A DNA stretch of 64,000 nt from Pseudovirgaria hyperparasitica (Eukaryota; Ascomycota; Dothideomycetes; Acrospermales; Acrospermaceae), in assembly GCF_010093815.1 (NCBI RefSeq), contig NW_022985551.1, forward strand, positions 1,475,311 through 1,539,310. The letters run 5' to 3'. A program made the position numbers and the translations under genes. Below, one piece after another: positions 10,370 through 24,040 of this stretch (positions are counted from its first letter, which is position 1; the number at the start of each line of letters is the position of its first letter). Below the pieces are notes generated by a model that worked only from the letters and a program-made list of their open reading frames with translations, was not told the origin of the DNA and searched no databases.

Positions 10370-13059
10370 CTAGGCCTGGATGGCTCGACCCAGTGCACCA
10401 CCAGTGAACTGCTGACCACCTGGTCGGTGTTGACCACCACCACGGCCGCCTCCTCGTCCTCCACGCTGCCCACCCCGGCCTCCGCGACCACCTCGTCCTC
10501 CTGGACCGCCCTGGCGCTCGAATGCGTGAGCAGTGCCCTGTGTCCTTTGCTCCAACGTCTTCTCGTTGGACTCGATAAGACCACTGGCTTTGTCACTGAG
10601 CGTGAGAGCCAAGCTTTGCAGTCTTGAGAGCTCGACACCCTTGCGGAAGATGACGACACTATTAACCTGGTCAAGCGCTGCGGCAAGCTCTTCATGCGAG
10701 ATCATCTTGCTCACCACCGCTGCGACTTTACGCTCGGTGAGCTCGAACATGGATGCCAGGGTGGTAACAGAGAGTGTGTCGTAGAAGGGGGCGTATGTGA
10801 AAAGATATGTCCGTAGACCTTCTTCTTGAATCTGGGCCGATAGCATCTCCTTGATCTTCTCCGACTGAGCCATAAGCTCCCAAATCTTGATCGAGTTGAT
10901 GAACTCGGCTGACTTCTTCCACTCGCCTGCCGCTAGCGCTTTCGACGCCTGCATGACGTGATCTCTTGTGTTCTCGGGAGGGCCAGTGAAAATTTGACGC
11001 TCATGGTACTCAAGAAGACGTCTGTATGTCTTGCTGATCACGCGTTTCCGGATGTCTGGTGACGAGCCGATCTGGGCCAATAGAGGGATCTCGAGAAGCA
11101 TGGAGCAAGTCAGGTAGACGCACTCAAGCAGCTCGAGGTTGATGTGCATGTGGAAGGGCAGTTGACGTTGGCGCTCGAGACGTTCTTGCTCAGGCGAGAT
11201 TTGCGAGTATCGCTGCATTTGTAGACCTTGTGCTAAGAGCTCTTTTTGCCTGTTGCTTCCACAGATCTCTTGCAGTGAGTTTTGGGCCTCGTACACCAAG
11301 CCTGCGCGGAAGGCACAAAGGCCGACCTGCACGAGCGCGCGGTTAAAGAGGATCTGGGAGTTGACGTCGAAGTTGCCAATGGTTTCTTGCAAGTGCGACA
11401 TGAGCATCATGTCACGAGCCCGGTAGTAGTGATCATGCAGCGCGAGGAAGTAGATTTGGCAGAGCATGGCACGAGCTCGGATGATGCCCTCGCTCTTCTC
11501 AAACAGGTATGTGCAGAGAGATTGGACGAGAGTAGTGCTGTCTTTGGCGCTTGATCGCGGTGTGATTTGCGAGTCTCGCTTGGAATCGATGCTCTTCCAT
11601 GTGTTCTCTTCCAAGAGTTCAATGACTTGAGAGGGCTTCGCGTACTTAGCAGGTGTGCGGATCGAACAATGGAATGATTTGCTTACCTTGAAATACATGT
11701 GCTCCAGTCTGCGCATAACGACCCGATTTGCAACCTCCTGCGAGACGCGGAGCTCAGGATTCTTTTGGAGGCCCTCGACGTACAATGATGCGCGCACAAT
11801 GCTGCCATATAGTGAAGCCTCATCAGTCAAACGCTCCACGTACTCAGCAGTGTGAGGGTCGATAGTTTGCAGAGAACGAGTAAGTTCGTCGTCTAGACGC
11901 TCGACGGAGGAGACGACGCTACCAGGAACCTTGAAGATCTCACCAGGAGTGATAGTCGGCAGTTTGTCATCGTCCTCCCACTCCTCAGCGCCCTCGATAA
12001 CAACAATGTCTTTGTTAGACTCGAGGATATCAAGTAGTTTGGAGAACTCTTGCTGAGCAAGTTTCCACTGCTCCTGAGACATCTGACTTCCTGACACGGA
12101 GGATGAATCGAACCGGGTCGAGATGAGGGTGAGGAGTACTCGGATGCGTTGATAATCAGTGACCGCCACATCGAAAAGCTTCTCCATGACCCGGGTTTGT
12201 TCGACACGGTCTGTGTTCTTCCGCCCCCGTGATTCGACGATAGTCCGCAGGTGTTTGAGAATGCTTTCGGGCGTGTATTGCATGGCCTTACCGCCGGCAC
12301 CAACCATGGTGAAACCATCGTCCTCAGCGCCTTGAACAGCCTCAGCGATCTCAAGAGGGCTTCGCTTGGGCTTCTTGGGCTTGACCACTTCCTCTTCAAC
12401 CTCCTCTTCTTTCATGAACTCTTCAGGGTCTGCACGATAGGACTCAATATCCTTGGTGTATTCTTTGTTGTTCTTCCGAATCTTTTGTCGCACAGCATTC
12501 AAGCCGCGTGTGTTGACTGCATTCATTTTCTTTTGCGTCCCCTTCTGCTTCTCGACGGTCTCGTTGACGAGGACCTCCATGTCCGCGATCGCTTTGATAT
12601 ATAGCTTTGGCGTCTTGCTATCATTCTGGCGGATCAAGTTAGGGACTTGGCGGTTTAGTTTATCGAATTCTACGTTTTAGTTTAGTATGAACAGTTGTCA
12701 AATGTTTCGCCATAAGCCGCACCAGTTGAGATGACTGCCCAGTCATTGATCTTTTCGGCATTCTCGATCAGCCTGATTGTGCCCTCTAATTCCTCGAAAC
12801 GCTTGTCCTTTGCACTTTTGACCACTGGGCCAACTGATTCGGTGTCGGACTCATCAGAGCCAGAGACATCTATCATGAATCTGCTGGCACCTTTACCGCT
12901 TTCATCACTGCTGGAATCCGAATCCGAATCTTCATCCGCATCAGAATCTTCTTCAGAGTCTTCCAACTCCGACTCCTCGTCGCCAGAATCGAGGAGCTCC
13001 TCCTCTTCATCAGAACTGCTCTCCGAAGAGCTTTCGGCGCTGTGAAAAAAACGTGACAT
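10370..13059 (-). CDS. NIP1: Eukaryotic translation initiation factor 3 subunit C
   Basis: A core subunit of eIF3, which binds the 40S subunit and recruits other factors. Exons are 13059-12723, 12669-11687 and 11635-10370, giving 861 residues. The N-terminus is [11 protein letters not shown] followed by a long acidic Ser/Asp/Glu tract, then [19 protein letters not shown]. The central body includes [20 protein letters not shown] and [20 protein letters not shown]-terminal PCI domain ([39 protein letters not shown]) precedes an RGG-rich tail. Intron 1 has a TACTAAAC branch site. Intron 2 (11636-11686, 51 nt) is a multiple of three and has no stop, so a simple open frame reads through it. Splicing it restores the conserved YFK-PSQV junction. 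An in-frame ATG at 13116 adds 19 residues that do not resemble the family. Confidence 0.94.
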
Positions 13060-13890
13060 GGCGAATGAACTGACTTGTGTTGCTGTCTTGATGCGCGATG
13101 GACGGAATGGTCGCACAGTTGTTTCGGCCGCAGGTCTTGTTAAGAAATCCTGGTGGGGTTGGCGATCGCTTCGTGTGGGTTGTGCGCGACGAATTTCGAA
13201 GTCTTGGCATGAATAGTGGCAGCATTAGATCACGTGAAATTCAATTGAGTCAACTTCAAACTCAATGCTAGACCGTGAGATCAACAATCTATACACTATG
13301 TACTCGTCTGTGTGTCATATTCACTTCAAAACACTTATAGAATTGGGAAGTCAGTCCTTTTTGTTGGACCTCTCAGGCACACCTCTGCGTTTTCAAAGCA
13401 GCAAAAGGTTTTGATTCCTGTGAGAGCGTTCAAGACCAAGTCTGGCCTTTCTTCACGACTCACTTTCTGGGTCAGTCTCTATACTAAAACAGCGTTTGTG
13501 GTTCATATGGGCCTAACACCCGTCGTCCTGCTCGACTGACTCAAGGATATAATGAAAACTTCGTGCTCATTGCCAGTCATTCACTTTAACAGACACAGCG
13601 TCTTTTGGCGAGTCAACATACGTGAGTCCCATTGGATGCGTGAATTGCTGTCACCCTGGCTTGCTTAACTTGTTGTTGCTGACAGTCAAGCCTCTGGCCA
13701 CTTGGTAAGTAGACGGTCAGACAGATTAAGCCATCACCATAGCCTGTCGCGCTCTCTCATGATACCAGGTGGCTTGTATGAATCTATCATACGCATGCAG
13801 GTTCGGCGTCGTGGCGTCACCAGGCTGGTACAGCTCAACACGGGCGTTTGTAAAATATTCAGTTCATCTGTGCTTGTCACTTCCAGAATT
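13060..13890. other. Intergenic: eIF3c promoter and YAK1 3' flank
   Basis: This 831-bp region contains the eIF3c 5' flank and the 3' flank of YAK1. Open frames on the plus strand (13312-13944) show no family signal and look accidental. No repeat or RNA gene seen. Confidence 0.5.
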
Positions 13891-16896
<3,006 letters not shown>

Positions 16897-18301
16897 TGTA
16901 GGCACCCAAAGGGTTTCAGTTGATTGACACGACTCCTACGACTACAAGCACATCAGGAGGGAGTGCTTTGTGGCCGGTCGGTGATTATGCGCATTCCAGG
17001 TCTGAGATGTCGTCGAGGGCCAGAGGCGCCGCAGAAGTTATATGACCGTCGAGGTCACTGACAGGGCAAGCAGAGCAGGGTGCAAGTTCACTGCTTGTCG
17101 CGTAGGGAGGTATGGAATCGCGGCAGACTTGGAGTGTAGGGACGGGGTGGTATGCGGCCAGACCTGACGCAGCTGGCGGGTGGGGCACTGAAATGAGAAG
17201 CCAAGCGTTGTTGTATTGAAACGACTTCGCAAGATCTTGAGGCAGAGGCCAGGTTCAATGTGAGAAGATGGAGCAGAGAAAGTCTGCCACAACAACGCAG
17301 GACGTGCGAAGGCAGAGGGTGTTAGGATAGACGTGAAGCTGCACGCTGAGGTGATGAATGTGCTGTCCGACCGTTGCGTTGATGGGAGAGGTGAGCTCTG
17401 CACGGACGGGCCTTCACGGTTAACGAACGTTGCTGGGGCCCGACAAGCTTTCAACTCTACACATCACCACCATCACACTATAAACAAACAAACTTTAACA
17501 GGCGATCATTCACCGTTGCACCGTCTTTCACGCATCGATTCATGTTCCGCGATAAGACTGACTGAGATGCTGGACTCTCCTGTCTATCATTCTCTAGGAT
17601 ATAAGATATCATTCTGCACTGCTTGGACTGTGCTGCCCGACGGAGCGCCTCTCCAGCCCAAAATGCGACCTGTTAGACGCTCACACCCAAACAAGCTTTC
17701 AATAGGCCCGGGGCTGTGAGTTCAGCTCCTCAGGCCAAAACCAAAGATACCATGGAGCGCATGCCAACCCACGCTCATTACGACTGTACATGTCGGGGTC
17801 TCAAGCCGTTACTGACAATGCAGCGCGACCGGCCGTCAGTTGTGGTGCTATCCATTTTCGCAGACAGCGGTACTACAAGGTGCCTAACTCATCTGTGGAA
17901 CCAACTGAAAAGGTGGCTCCTAGCGTCCAGAAAGAGGAAACGCCAATAATATTCACAGCCCATTCAAACAAAGGTCATCCCACTTTCAGGCCTTACAGCC
18001 TTTTAAAGCTTTTAACGTTAGCAGAAGCGTACTGCTCAAGGCCTCGAGAGATCAACTTACGAGGATGTTGGCCGTGTGACCAGTGCTTCTACTTGTGAAG
18101 AAGGCATATCTTCAACCCAATCTTCGATACTCAAATCTTATCAACTGTACGTACTACTCCCAGTTGTGAAGTCAGAAACACAAGGCTTGGTAGGTCATCT
18201 CCTTCCCTAATGCAAGAATTGCTACAGGGATCTTGGTGCGTATGAAACGCCGAGTCGACACTGTAGATGAACAAGATAATCAAGGAGATTTCAAGTCTCC
18301 A
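16897..18301. other. Long intergenic region upstream of YAK1
   Basis: This 1.4-kb stretch lies between the YAK1 start and the 3' end of the zinc-cluster regulator. Open frames here (for example 17038-17454 minus, 17333-17719 plus) overlap each other in opposite directions and show no domain. It probably holds the YAK1 promoter and a long 5' leader. I see no RNA gene. Confidence 0.45.
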
Positions 18302-20386
18302 TCACTGGTGACTTGGAAGGTAGTGCCCTTGATACATGAAGTCTGCGGGTACGTACTCTCCATCAAATTGTGCTACTTCCCCAAAATTAACACCTGCGCC
18401 AGTCGTCTCGTACCACATGTACTCCGAGTCATAGCTCGCTGGAGTCGTGTATGGGCTCAGAACGTCTCCGGACCGCGAAGAAGCGCCCGGATTGGGTGAA
18501 GTATATCCTGATCCTTGCTCGCTCGTATGCGATCTCAGAGGAATTCCTTTGACCAAGACATCCGTTGATGTCGCTATGATCTTCATTGCCTGATCTATGC
18601 AGTCTGTACTTCTACTGGATAGGCGCAGAAGCCAGTGATATTCTTCAAGCTTCTTTTTGTACATGTCTGCCTCTTCCTTGGACGACGCTGTTGCCCAGAG
18701 GAGACCGGCAAACGTAGCAATCAATGCGAAGCCGTAGTGCGATGCGAAAAACCAAAAAGAATGAAGCTGTTCGGGACGAAGATTTCTCACAAAATCTATT
18801 GACATATAAAGGCGAGCCTTGGCTGCTTTCCGACACGCCTCGACAAGTGACTGATCTTGCTCGACGCTGAGCAGCTGAACTATACGCCGATGGAGGCATA
18901 TTTCCAACGCACAATAGGCTAAATGAAGGTATCCTGCTGAAGAGAGCTTCCTCGGCGCAACATTTTCGATGGCCAGTACGTCTGGTAGCGCTGAGTGCCA
19001 TTGCCGGAGTGACATTTGTATGGGCTTCGCTCGCTCAAGAAACCATCGCACCCCGTCACTCGCATGAGTTTGCAGCTCAGCCGCTGACTTGATAGAGTAG
19101 AGGGTTGTCATGAGAATTGAAAGGATCTCCGATAGCCTAATCATCTCACAGAAGAGCATTCGCCCATTTTCGACTTCAGTACTGCCCTCTTCGTCGTCCT
19201 CATCTTCGGCATTTTCTGGGAAATCAGTCTCCACGACTGGTTTGACGTCCCAGTCATTTGAGTGTATATGTGTTGGGCGTCCGTGCGCGAGAGAACCCCA
19301 TTTGTCCTGCATAAAAAGGGCCCAGGCCAGGCGTTTCCTGAGGCCTTTCTCCCAATCCGGTATTCTCCAGTCTGTACAATCGAGGTGTAGCCCAAGCTCC
19401 TGGCCAAGACCTATTAGTTGGGTTGTCAGAGGCCAGGAATCTTCAGCAGGCGTCTGAAGGAGTAGAAGCCCTGCTTGAATGGTGGACAGTTTCGGTCGAT
19501 ATATGACATCGTTCATTGTCTTTGAAGCAAGTTTTTCCAGCTCGCCAACGTCCGGCTTAGGCAACAGAGCCAATTCGGTACTGTAGGACCACCAGTTCAA
19601 CGCTAATATGTATACGGCGGCTAGTAAAGGGGGCGACAATTCTCGATGGCTCCGCTTATACTTCTCCAGGTAGACCTTTTTATGCATGATCGGAAAGCTC
19701 GGATGCACAATGCGAAAGTATAGGTTGATGAGGCCTTCTCCATGAGGCGATACGATGGACTCAATGGTGTCAACGTCGTAGACTTCATCCTCGTGGTTTC
19801 TTGTACTCTCGTCACGGAAAAGGATGAATGATTGGGATCGACTGGCCCTGTATAGAGCTTCTCTTCCAATAGGCAGGTCTTCTCTCTCCGCGAAAGCATC
19901 GAGCGAAAGAAGTGTCGGCTCGTACACAGACGAGAGACCTAGCATCCGACCATGTCTGTGGCTCTGTAAGCCGAGAGTTCTCTTGAGAAGCGACGGTCCT
20001 TCCAAGTCCGCATAGTCTTGAGTGTGACCTGGCTCAGTCTCAATTTGGGTGTTGGCAGGCCCTTTACGGACGGCCAAACGCTTCTCATGCGAGCCCCGGC
20101 CAGGCTGTCTGTCAATTTCTCGGTTTGCAGAAGATGATCCACTCTGATCTTCATCCTCAGCAGTTGATGTAGCTTTACGTTTACGAGGCTGAGGTTCCTT
20201 CAGAAAGGTACATTCTTGGCGATGGAACTGACATAAGACGCAGGCTATTGCACCTTCTTCGATCTCACATCTTGACTTCCGACGCCTACATGAATCGCAT
20301 GGTCTCCGAGGTCTCACTTTGGTTCCTGGAAAGATGTCGATAAGTGTTAGCACGGAGTCACCAGGCATGCCTGGTCTATGTGACAT
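18302..20386 (-). CDS. Zn(II)2Cys6 transcription factor, TamA/Dal81-like
   Basis: A fungal DNA-binding regulator of 694 residues, read as one exon. The zinc cluster has Cys30, 33, 40, 49, 52 and 59 (spacing C-x2-C-x6-C-x8-C-x2-C-x6-C) and the distinctive CVLCQFHRQECTF, followed by a basic PQPRKRK stretch. The fungal-specific middle homology domain spans roughly residues 200-480, with LINLYFRIVHPSFPIMHKK, LAAVYILALNWWSY and ALFMQDKWGSLAHGRPTHI. From memory these blocks resemble TamA/Dal81, co-regulators of nitrogen-source use, so that assignment is moderate. Residues 11-20 read over a CTAAC...TTTCCAG that looks like an intron end, so the true start may lie upstream, for example at the ATG at 20445. 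A 2.4-kb non-coding stretch lies upstream. Confidence 0.88.
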   Translation of the reverse strand: MSHRPGMPGDSVLTLIDIFPGTKVRPRRPCDSCRRRKSRCEIEEGAIACVLCQFHRQECTFLKEPQPRKRKATSTAEDEDQSGSSSANREIDRQPGRGSHEKRLAVRKGPANTQIETEPGHTQDYADLEGPSLLKRTLGLQSHRHGRMLGLSSVYEPTLLSLDAFAEREDLPIGREALYRASRSQSFILFRDESTRNHEDEVYDVDTIESIVSPHGEGLINLYFRIVHPSFPIMHKKVYLEKYKRSHRELSPPLLAAVYILALNWWSYSTELALLPKPDVGELEKLASKTMNDVIYRPKLSTIQAGLLLLQTPAEDSWPLTTQLIGLGQELGLHLDCTDWRIPDWEKGLRKRLAWALFMQDKWGSLAHGRPTHIHSNDWDVKPVVETDFPENAEDEDDEEGSTEVENGRMLFCEMIRLSEILSILMTTLYSIKSAAELQTHASDGVRWFLERAKPIQMSLRQWHSALPDVLAIENVAPRKLSSAGYLHLAYCALEICLHRRIVQLLSVEQDQSLVEACRKAAKARLYMSIDFVRNLRPEQLHSFWFFASHYGFALIATFAGLLWATASSKEEADMYKKKLEEYHWLLRLSSRSTDCIDQAMKIIATSTDVLVKGIPLRSHTSEQGSGYTSPNPGASSRSGDVLSPYTTPASYDSEYMWYETTGAGVNFGEVAQFDGEYVPADFMYQGHYLPSHQ

Positions 20387-22774
20387 CGTGAAGCTCGGGT
20401 TTCAACTGGACTAGGGCCGATGTTAGCCGTGTAATCCGGTTCCATGGTCTCGGTTCTGTGTGTGGGTAACCAAATACGATCCATTTGCTGTTGTTGATCT
20501 TGCAATGGATGCTTGATCTAAGTGGCTTACCGGGACTGGTATAAGCTACTTACAAAAGCAACGACTTATGTCACTGTGTATCATTTGGTACCTGCATGGA
20601 CGTACAGCACCAGTCGATTTCTAACTTAGGTAAGAAGTGTGTCCTGGCTTTTGACCCTGAACATGCAAATCCTCGCAAAAGAGACTTTGGATTCTTCCCT
20701 ATATACTGCTTGCGGCGTAGATTTACCTGCGAAAACATATGATAGACTGTATCCCGTGTCGTCATCGCTGCGAGGGCTGAACTTCAGCCTTTCCCGCACC
20801 ACGTAGCTCCGGCCGAGGGTGGATTGTGCTCTCTCGGTGGACGTTGAAGTACGAATATACCTGAATTGGGAAAAGTCGAAGTCAAATTAGTATCTTGATA
20901 GGACGCCATTGAGGCCATCACACATCAGTTCAAGCCATCTGTAGCTAGGCATCTTAGCGACGAATCACAAGCCTCGAACAGCGCAATGCCTGTTGGCCTG
21001 CAACTGGATGACTACAGCTGCATACTTAGACACCTAATAAGTGCAGCATCATGGTACCATGAAATTGATCGTGGCTTATAGTGGCATTTTAGATATCCAT
21101 TCGAAGAGTCCTCATCATCTCATGCACCCATACAGGTAAGTGGCAGGAGAAGAGACGTGCGGAGCTATTGAGTTTCTAGAGTAACTCCTCCACAACTAAT
21201 GACGGCTGAAGCTCACTAACCAAAACCAAGATTGGTCAAATTCATTCGACTCATCTATATTGAGGTAGGTTCCAGTAGCTCTCACTCAGCTACATCACAT
21301 CTGTATGTTCATCCTCGCGCGCAAGGCAATCGCCAGCTCTCGATAACCCCGAATGCTGCATACTTGATCGATACTCGTTCGTGAGAAGAGGCCAATCACA
21401 TTAATACTCCCCTTGACCGAAAATGAATAGCTGCAGCTTCCAGAAATGGCTCCAGGGAATGCCAGTCCGCGCATTGCAAAGCAGAAAGAAGCAGTAGACC
21501 CACACAGTCGATTCTAGACTCTCTAAGGAGATCAATTGAAAGCAATCAGAGCTGATAGGTCACACAGACTCGACGTATTGCAGCATTCGCGAAATTGTGC
21601 CAGCTTTATTGTACATGAAACAGAATATCAACAAACCAGCCATCGGGGCAAACGTACGGTGCATCTGACAGATAGGATTCTACGAACGGCCGGAGTATGT
21701 ACATACTTACATGCATGCATGAGCTTCGTTGTTATCTTAGCGTATGATGGACTGCGAAGGATTTATCACAGTCGAAACATACTCCAGACAAGATGAAACA
21801 TGCCTTGTGACATCTTGTGTTTGTTGCTGTGGACCCATGTATTCCGTCAAACGAACACTGCGATTCAAGAGGAGTCTAGTAGCTGTCTCAAGGGCTGTGA
21901 GCGCAGTATGATTCCTAATACTGTCGAGGTCGAAGCGGCTAGAATGTCGAAGCCCAAGTACGTATGTAAGTTCAGTAGGTTCTCCTGTATGAAGCTGCAA
22001 TTGTATCGAAGCGATGTGTATGTCACACAAGTGCTACCTACGAGGCAACATCAGACTATCTCGATGCCAATATCCAGTGTGTCATACTCGATGCACATGA
22101 CTTCTTGGTCACCCCGGATAGACTATTCAGTCCATTAGGAATTTCTTGGACTCTTTCCCTGTGGCACTTACCACAGTGCGGAATGCATCTTGTGTCTCGG
22201 TCTATCCGACAACTGAGAGCGGCTGTGTGACAATTATCTGCCCCTTATCTGGATTCATACAGATGTCTGGAAAGACTGCACTACACAAAGATGGCTGCTA
22301 CATAGGTTAGAAGAGACTACTGATTGGTTAAGACTGAGTACCAATATGATCCGACCGTTCCTTTCAGTGTCGAAGATAGCGTCGAAATCATACGACTTAC
22401 TGGCAACGACTGAATGATCATGCTTGAAGGTGAGAGAGAGGCATGCTAAGAATATGCAGCCTCTCTGTTACGTGTATAAGGTGTATTGCTCTACTCAAGC
22501 CTTCTAGCAGCTTTTGACGCTGGCACGGCTTTTCTATATCCTTTGAGAACAGGTAGACGCAGATTTTCTTTTGTGCCGGTCTATACATTGGTAAATCTTG
22601 GCTCTCTCCATACATACTCGTGCGTTGGGAGAGCTATCTTGTCGGAGGCGGACGGACTTCTTACGAATGAAGACTTACATTCGCCCTTCATGTCCGACCT
22701 GACAACTTCCCACCTGGTCATTCCATGGACAGCACAGTCCTTCTAGATAGATTCCTGCCACTACATCCACTTCC
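20387..22774. other. 2.4-kb gene-poor region upstream of the zinc-cluster regulator
   Basis: No open frame here exceeds about 112 codons, and none shows a domain, a coherent set of splice sites or family resemblance. There is no obvious repeat, tRNA or transposon signature. It may be the upstream control region of the regulator, or contain a non-coding transcript that sequence alone cannot reveal. Confidence 0.45.
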
Positions 22775-23739
22775 TCAATCCTTCCCCTCCTCAACATCAT
22801 CCAGGACTTTCGCCTCCCCCTTCGGCGGCCTCTGCCCAAAAATCGTACTGCCCACCCTGACCTCCCCACTGCCCTGCCTAATCGCCTCTTCAAAATCCGC
22901 ACTCATACCCATACTCAACTCGAGCTCGCCCTCTGGCACACCCAACTCCTGCGCCACACGATCCCTCGTCTCCCTCAAACACACAAAATCCGCATTCTCC
23001 TCTCCATCCTTGGCGCTCTGACTCCGCGCAATAGCCCCGATGGTCATCAATCCAAGGAGCTGCAGATGCGGACAGTTGTCACGAATGTGTCTGCAGAGCG
23101 CAGCGGTGTCGGCAGGCTCGACGCCGCTCTTGGCAGCTTCTCCAGACGTGTTCACTTGCACGTGCACGCGCAGCTTGTCGAGATCCGTCTTTTCTTTGTC
23201 CTCCTCGCCTGATTTCTCGTCCTTCTCGGACGCTAAGCGCTCTACGAGTGCCCGCCGTCCCTTTTCTAGGCCGTCGGCTTTCTTGGCGCTGTCCACGCTG
23301 CTCACACACCACAGGCTCTCTACACTTTCCGCCAGTGGCCGTGCCTTGTTGCTCTGCAGACCTCCAATGAAATGCCAGCGTATGGTTTTGGGTAGGATGT
23401 CTGCTTTCTGCTGAAGTTCTTGGAGGTAGTTTTCGCCGAAATGGAAGTGAGCAGGTGGGACGCTCGCAGGAAGAGAAGAGGGGTCGAGGGAGGCTGGGTT
23501 GTGCAGGGCGAGGATCGTGGATGCGGGATGAAGTTTGGAGACGGCTATGAGGCGAATCTATATCGGCGTTGTCAGTGAGTATAAAATGGTGGACGGTAAA
23601 TGGGAGGAGCTTGAGGGTCTGAAGAAAGGTTTACCTGTCTTTGCGACTTGTTTGCCGCGGCGACTTGGTCTGCTACATATTTGAGATTTTCGAGCAGTTG
23701 GCGCGCGCGTTCGGGTTTAATGTGCATTTCTTGAGGCAT
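22775..23739 (-). CDS. PLP homeostasis protein, YggS/PROSC family
   Basis: A pyridoxal-phosphate-binding protein that buffers vitamin B6 and amino-acid metabolism, with a fold like the alanine racemase N-terminal domain but no racemase partner domain. Exons are 23739-23635 and 23557-22775, giving 295 residues. The PLP-binding lysine is in IRLIAVSKLHPAS at the start of exon 2. Other family blocks are HFGENYLQEL, IRWHFIGGLQSNKA, VHVQVNTSGE, LLGLMTIG, LSMGMSADFEEAIRQGS and VRVGSTIFG. Compared with bacterial homologues it carries an insert rich in Glu, Lys and Asp around residues 165-190, as fungal copies often do. The intron is 77 bp with a GTAAAC donor and ATAG acceptor. A second ATG four codons in is an alternative start. 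The protein is probably cytosolic. Confidence 0.92.
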
Positions 23740-24040
23740 GGCGTGGAGTGTGAGTTGAGGGACTCGATGATGATGACGGCGCGGGAGCTAATAGGAGATC
23801 TGCAAGGCGATCGGAACGGCGGTATCTCGGATCTTCTGGAATCAAATGCCGACGCAAGATTGGAAACGAGTGACATAACGATAGAAGTGTATTCAGCCAG
23901 CATGGAAAGTAGACCACGCTCATCCTTTTTATTCGGAATGCACCTATTCCAATGCTATGTCATAACACCTCATATACCTTCGTATAACCAGCGCTGTGCC
24001 TTTTTGATGCCCCTGAAGGTTCAATAACCAAGGCTTCCGA
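23740..24040. other. Short intergenic region, PROSC promoter / AP-2 alpha 3' flank
   Basis: These 301 bp contain the upstream region of the PLP-binding protein and the 3' flank of the AP-2 alpha gene. Nothing else is recognisable. Confidence 0.5.

Noticed and set aside
17038-17454. 138-codon minus-strand frame upstream of YAK1
   Set aside because: No domain, low-complexity Ser/Pro/Thr composition, and it overlaps an opposite frame of equal length; more likely leader sequence.
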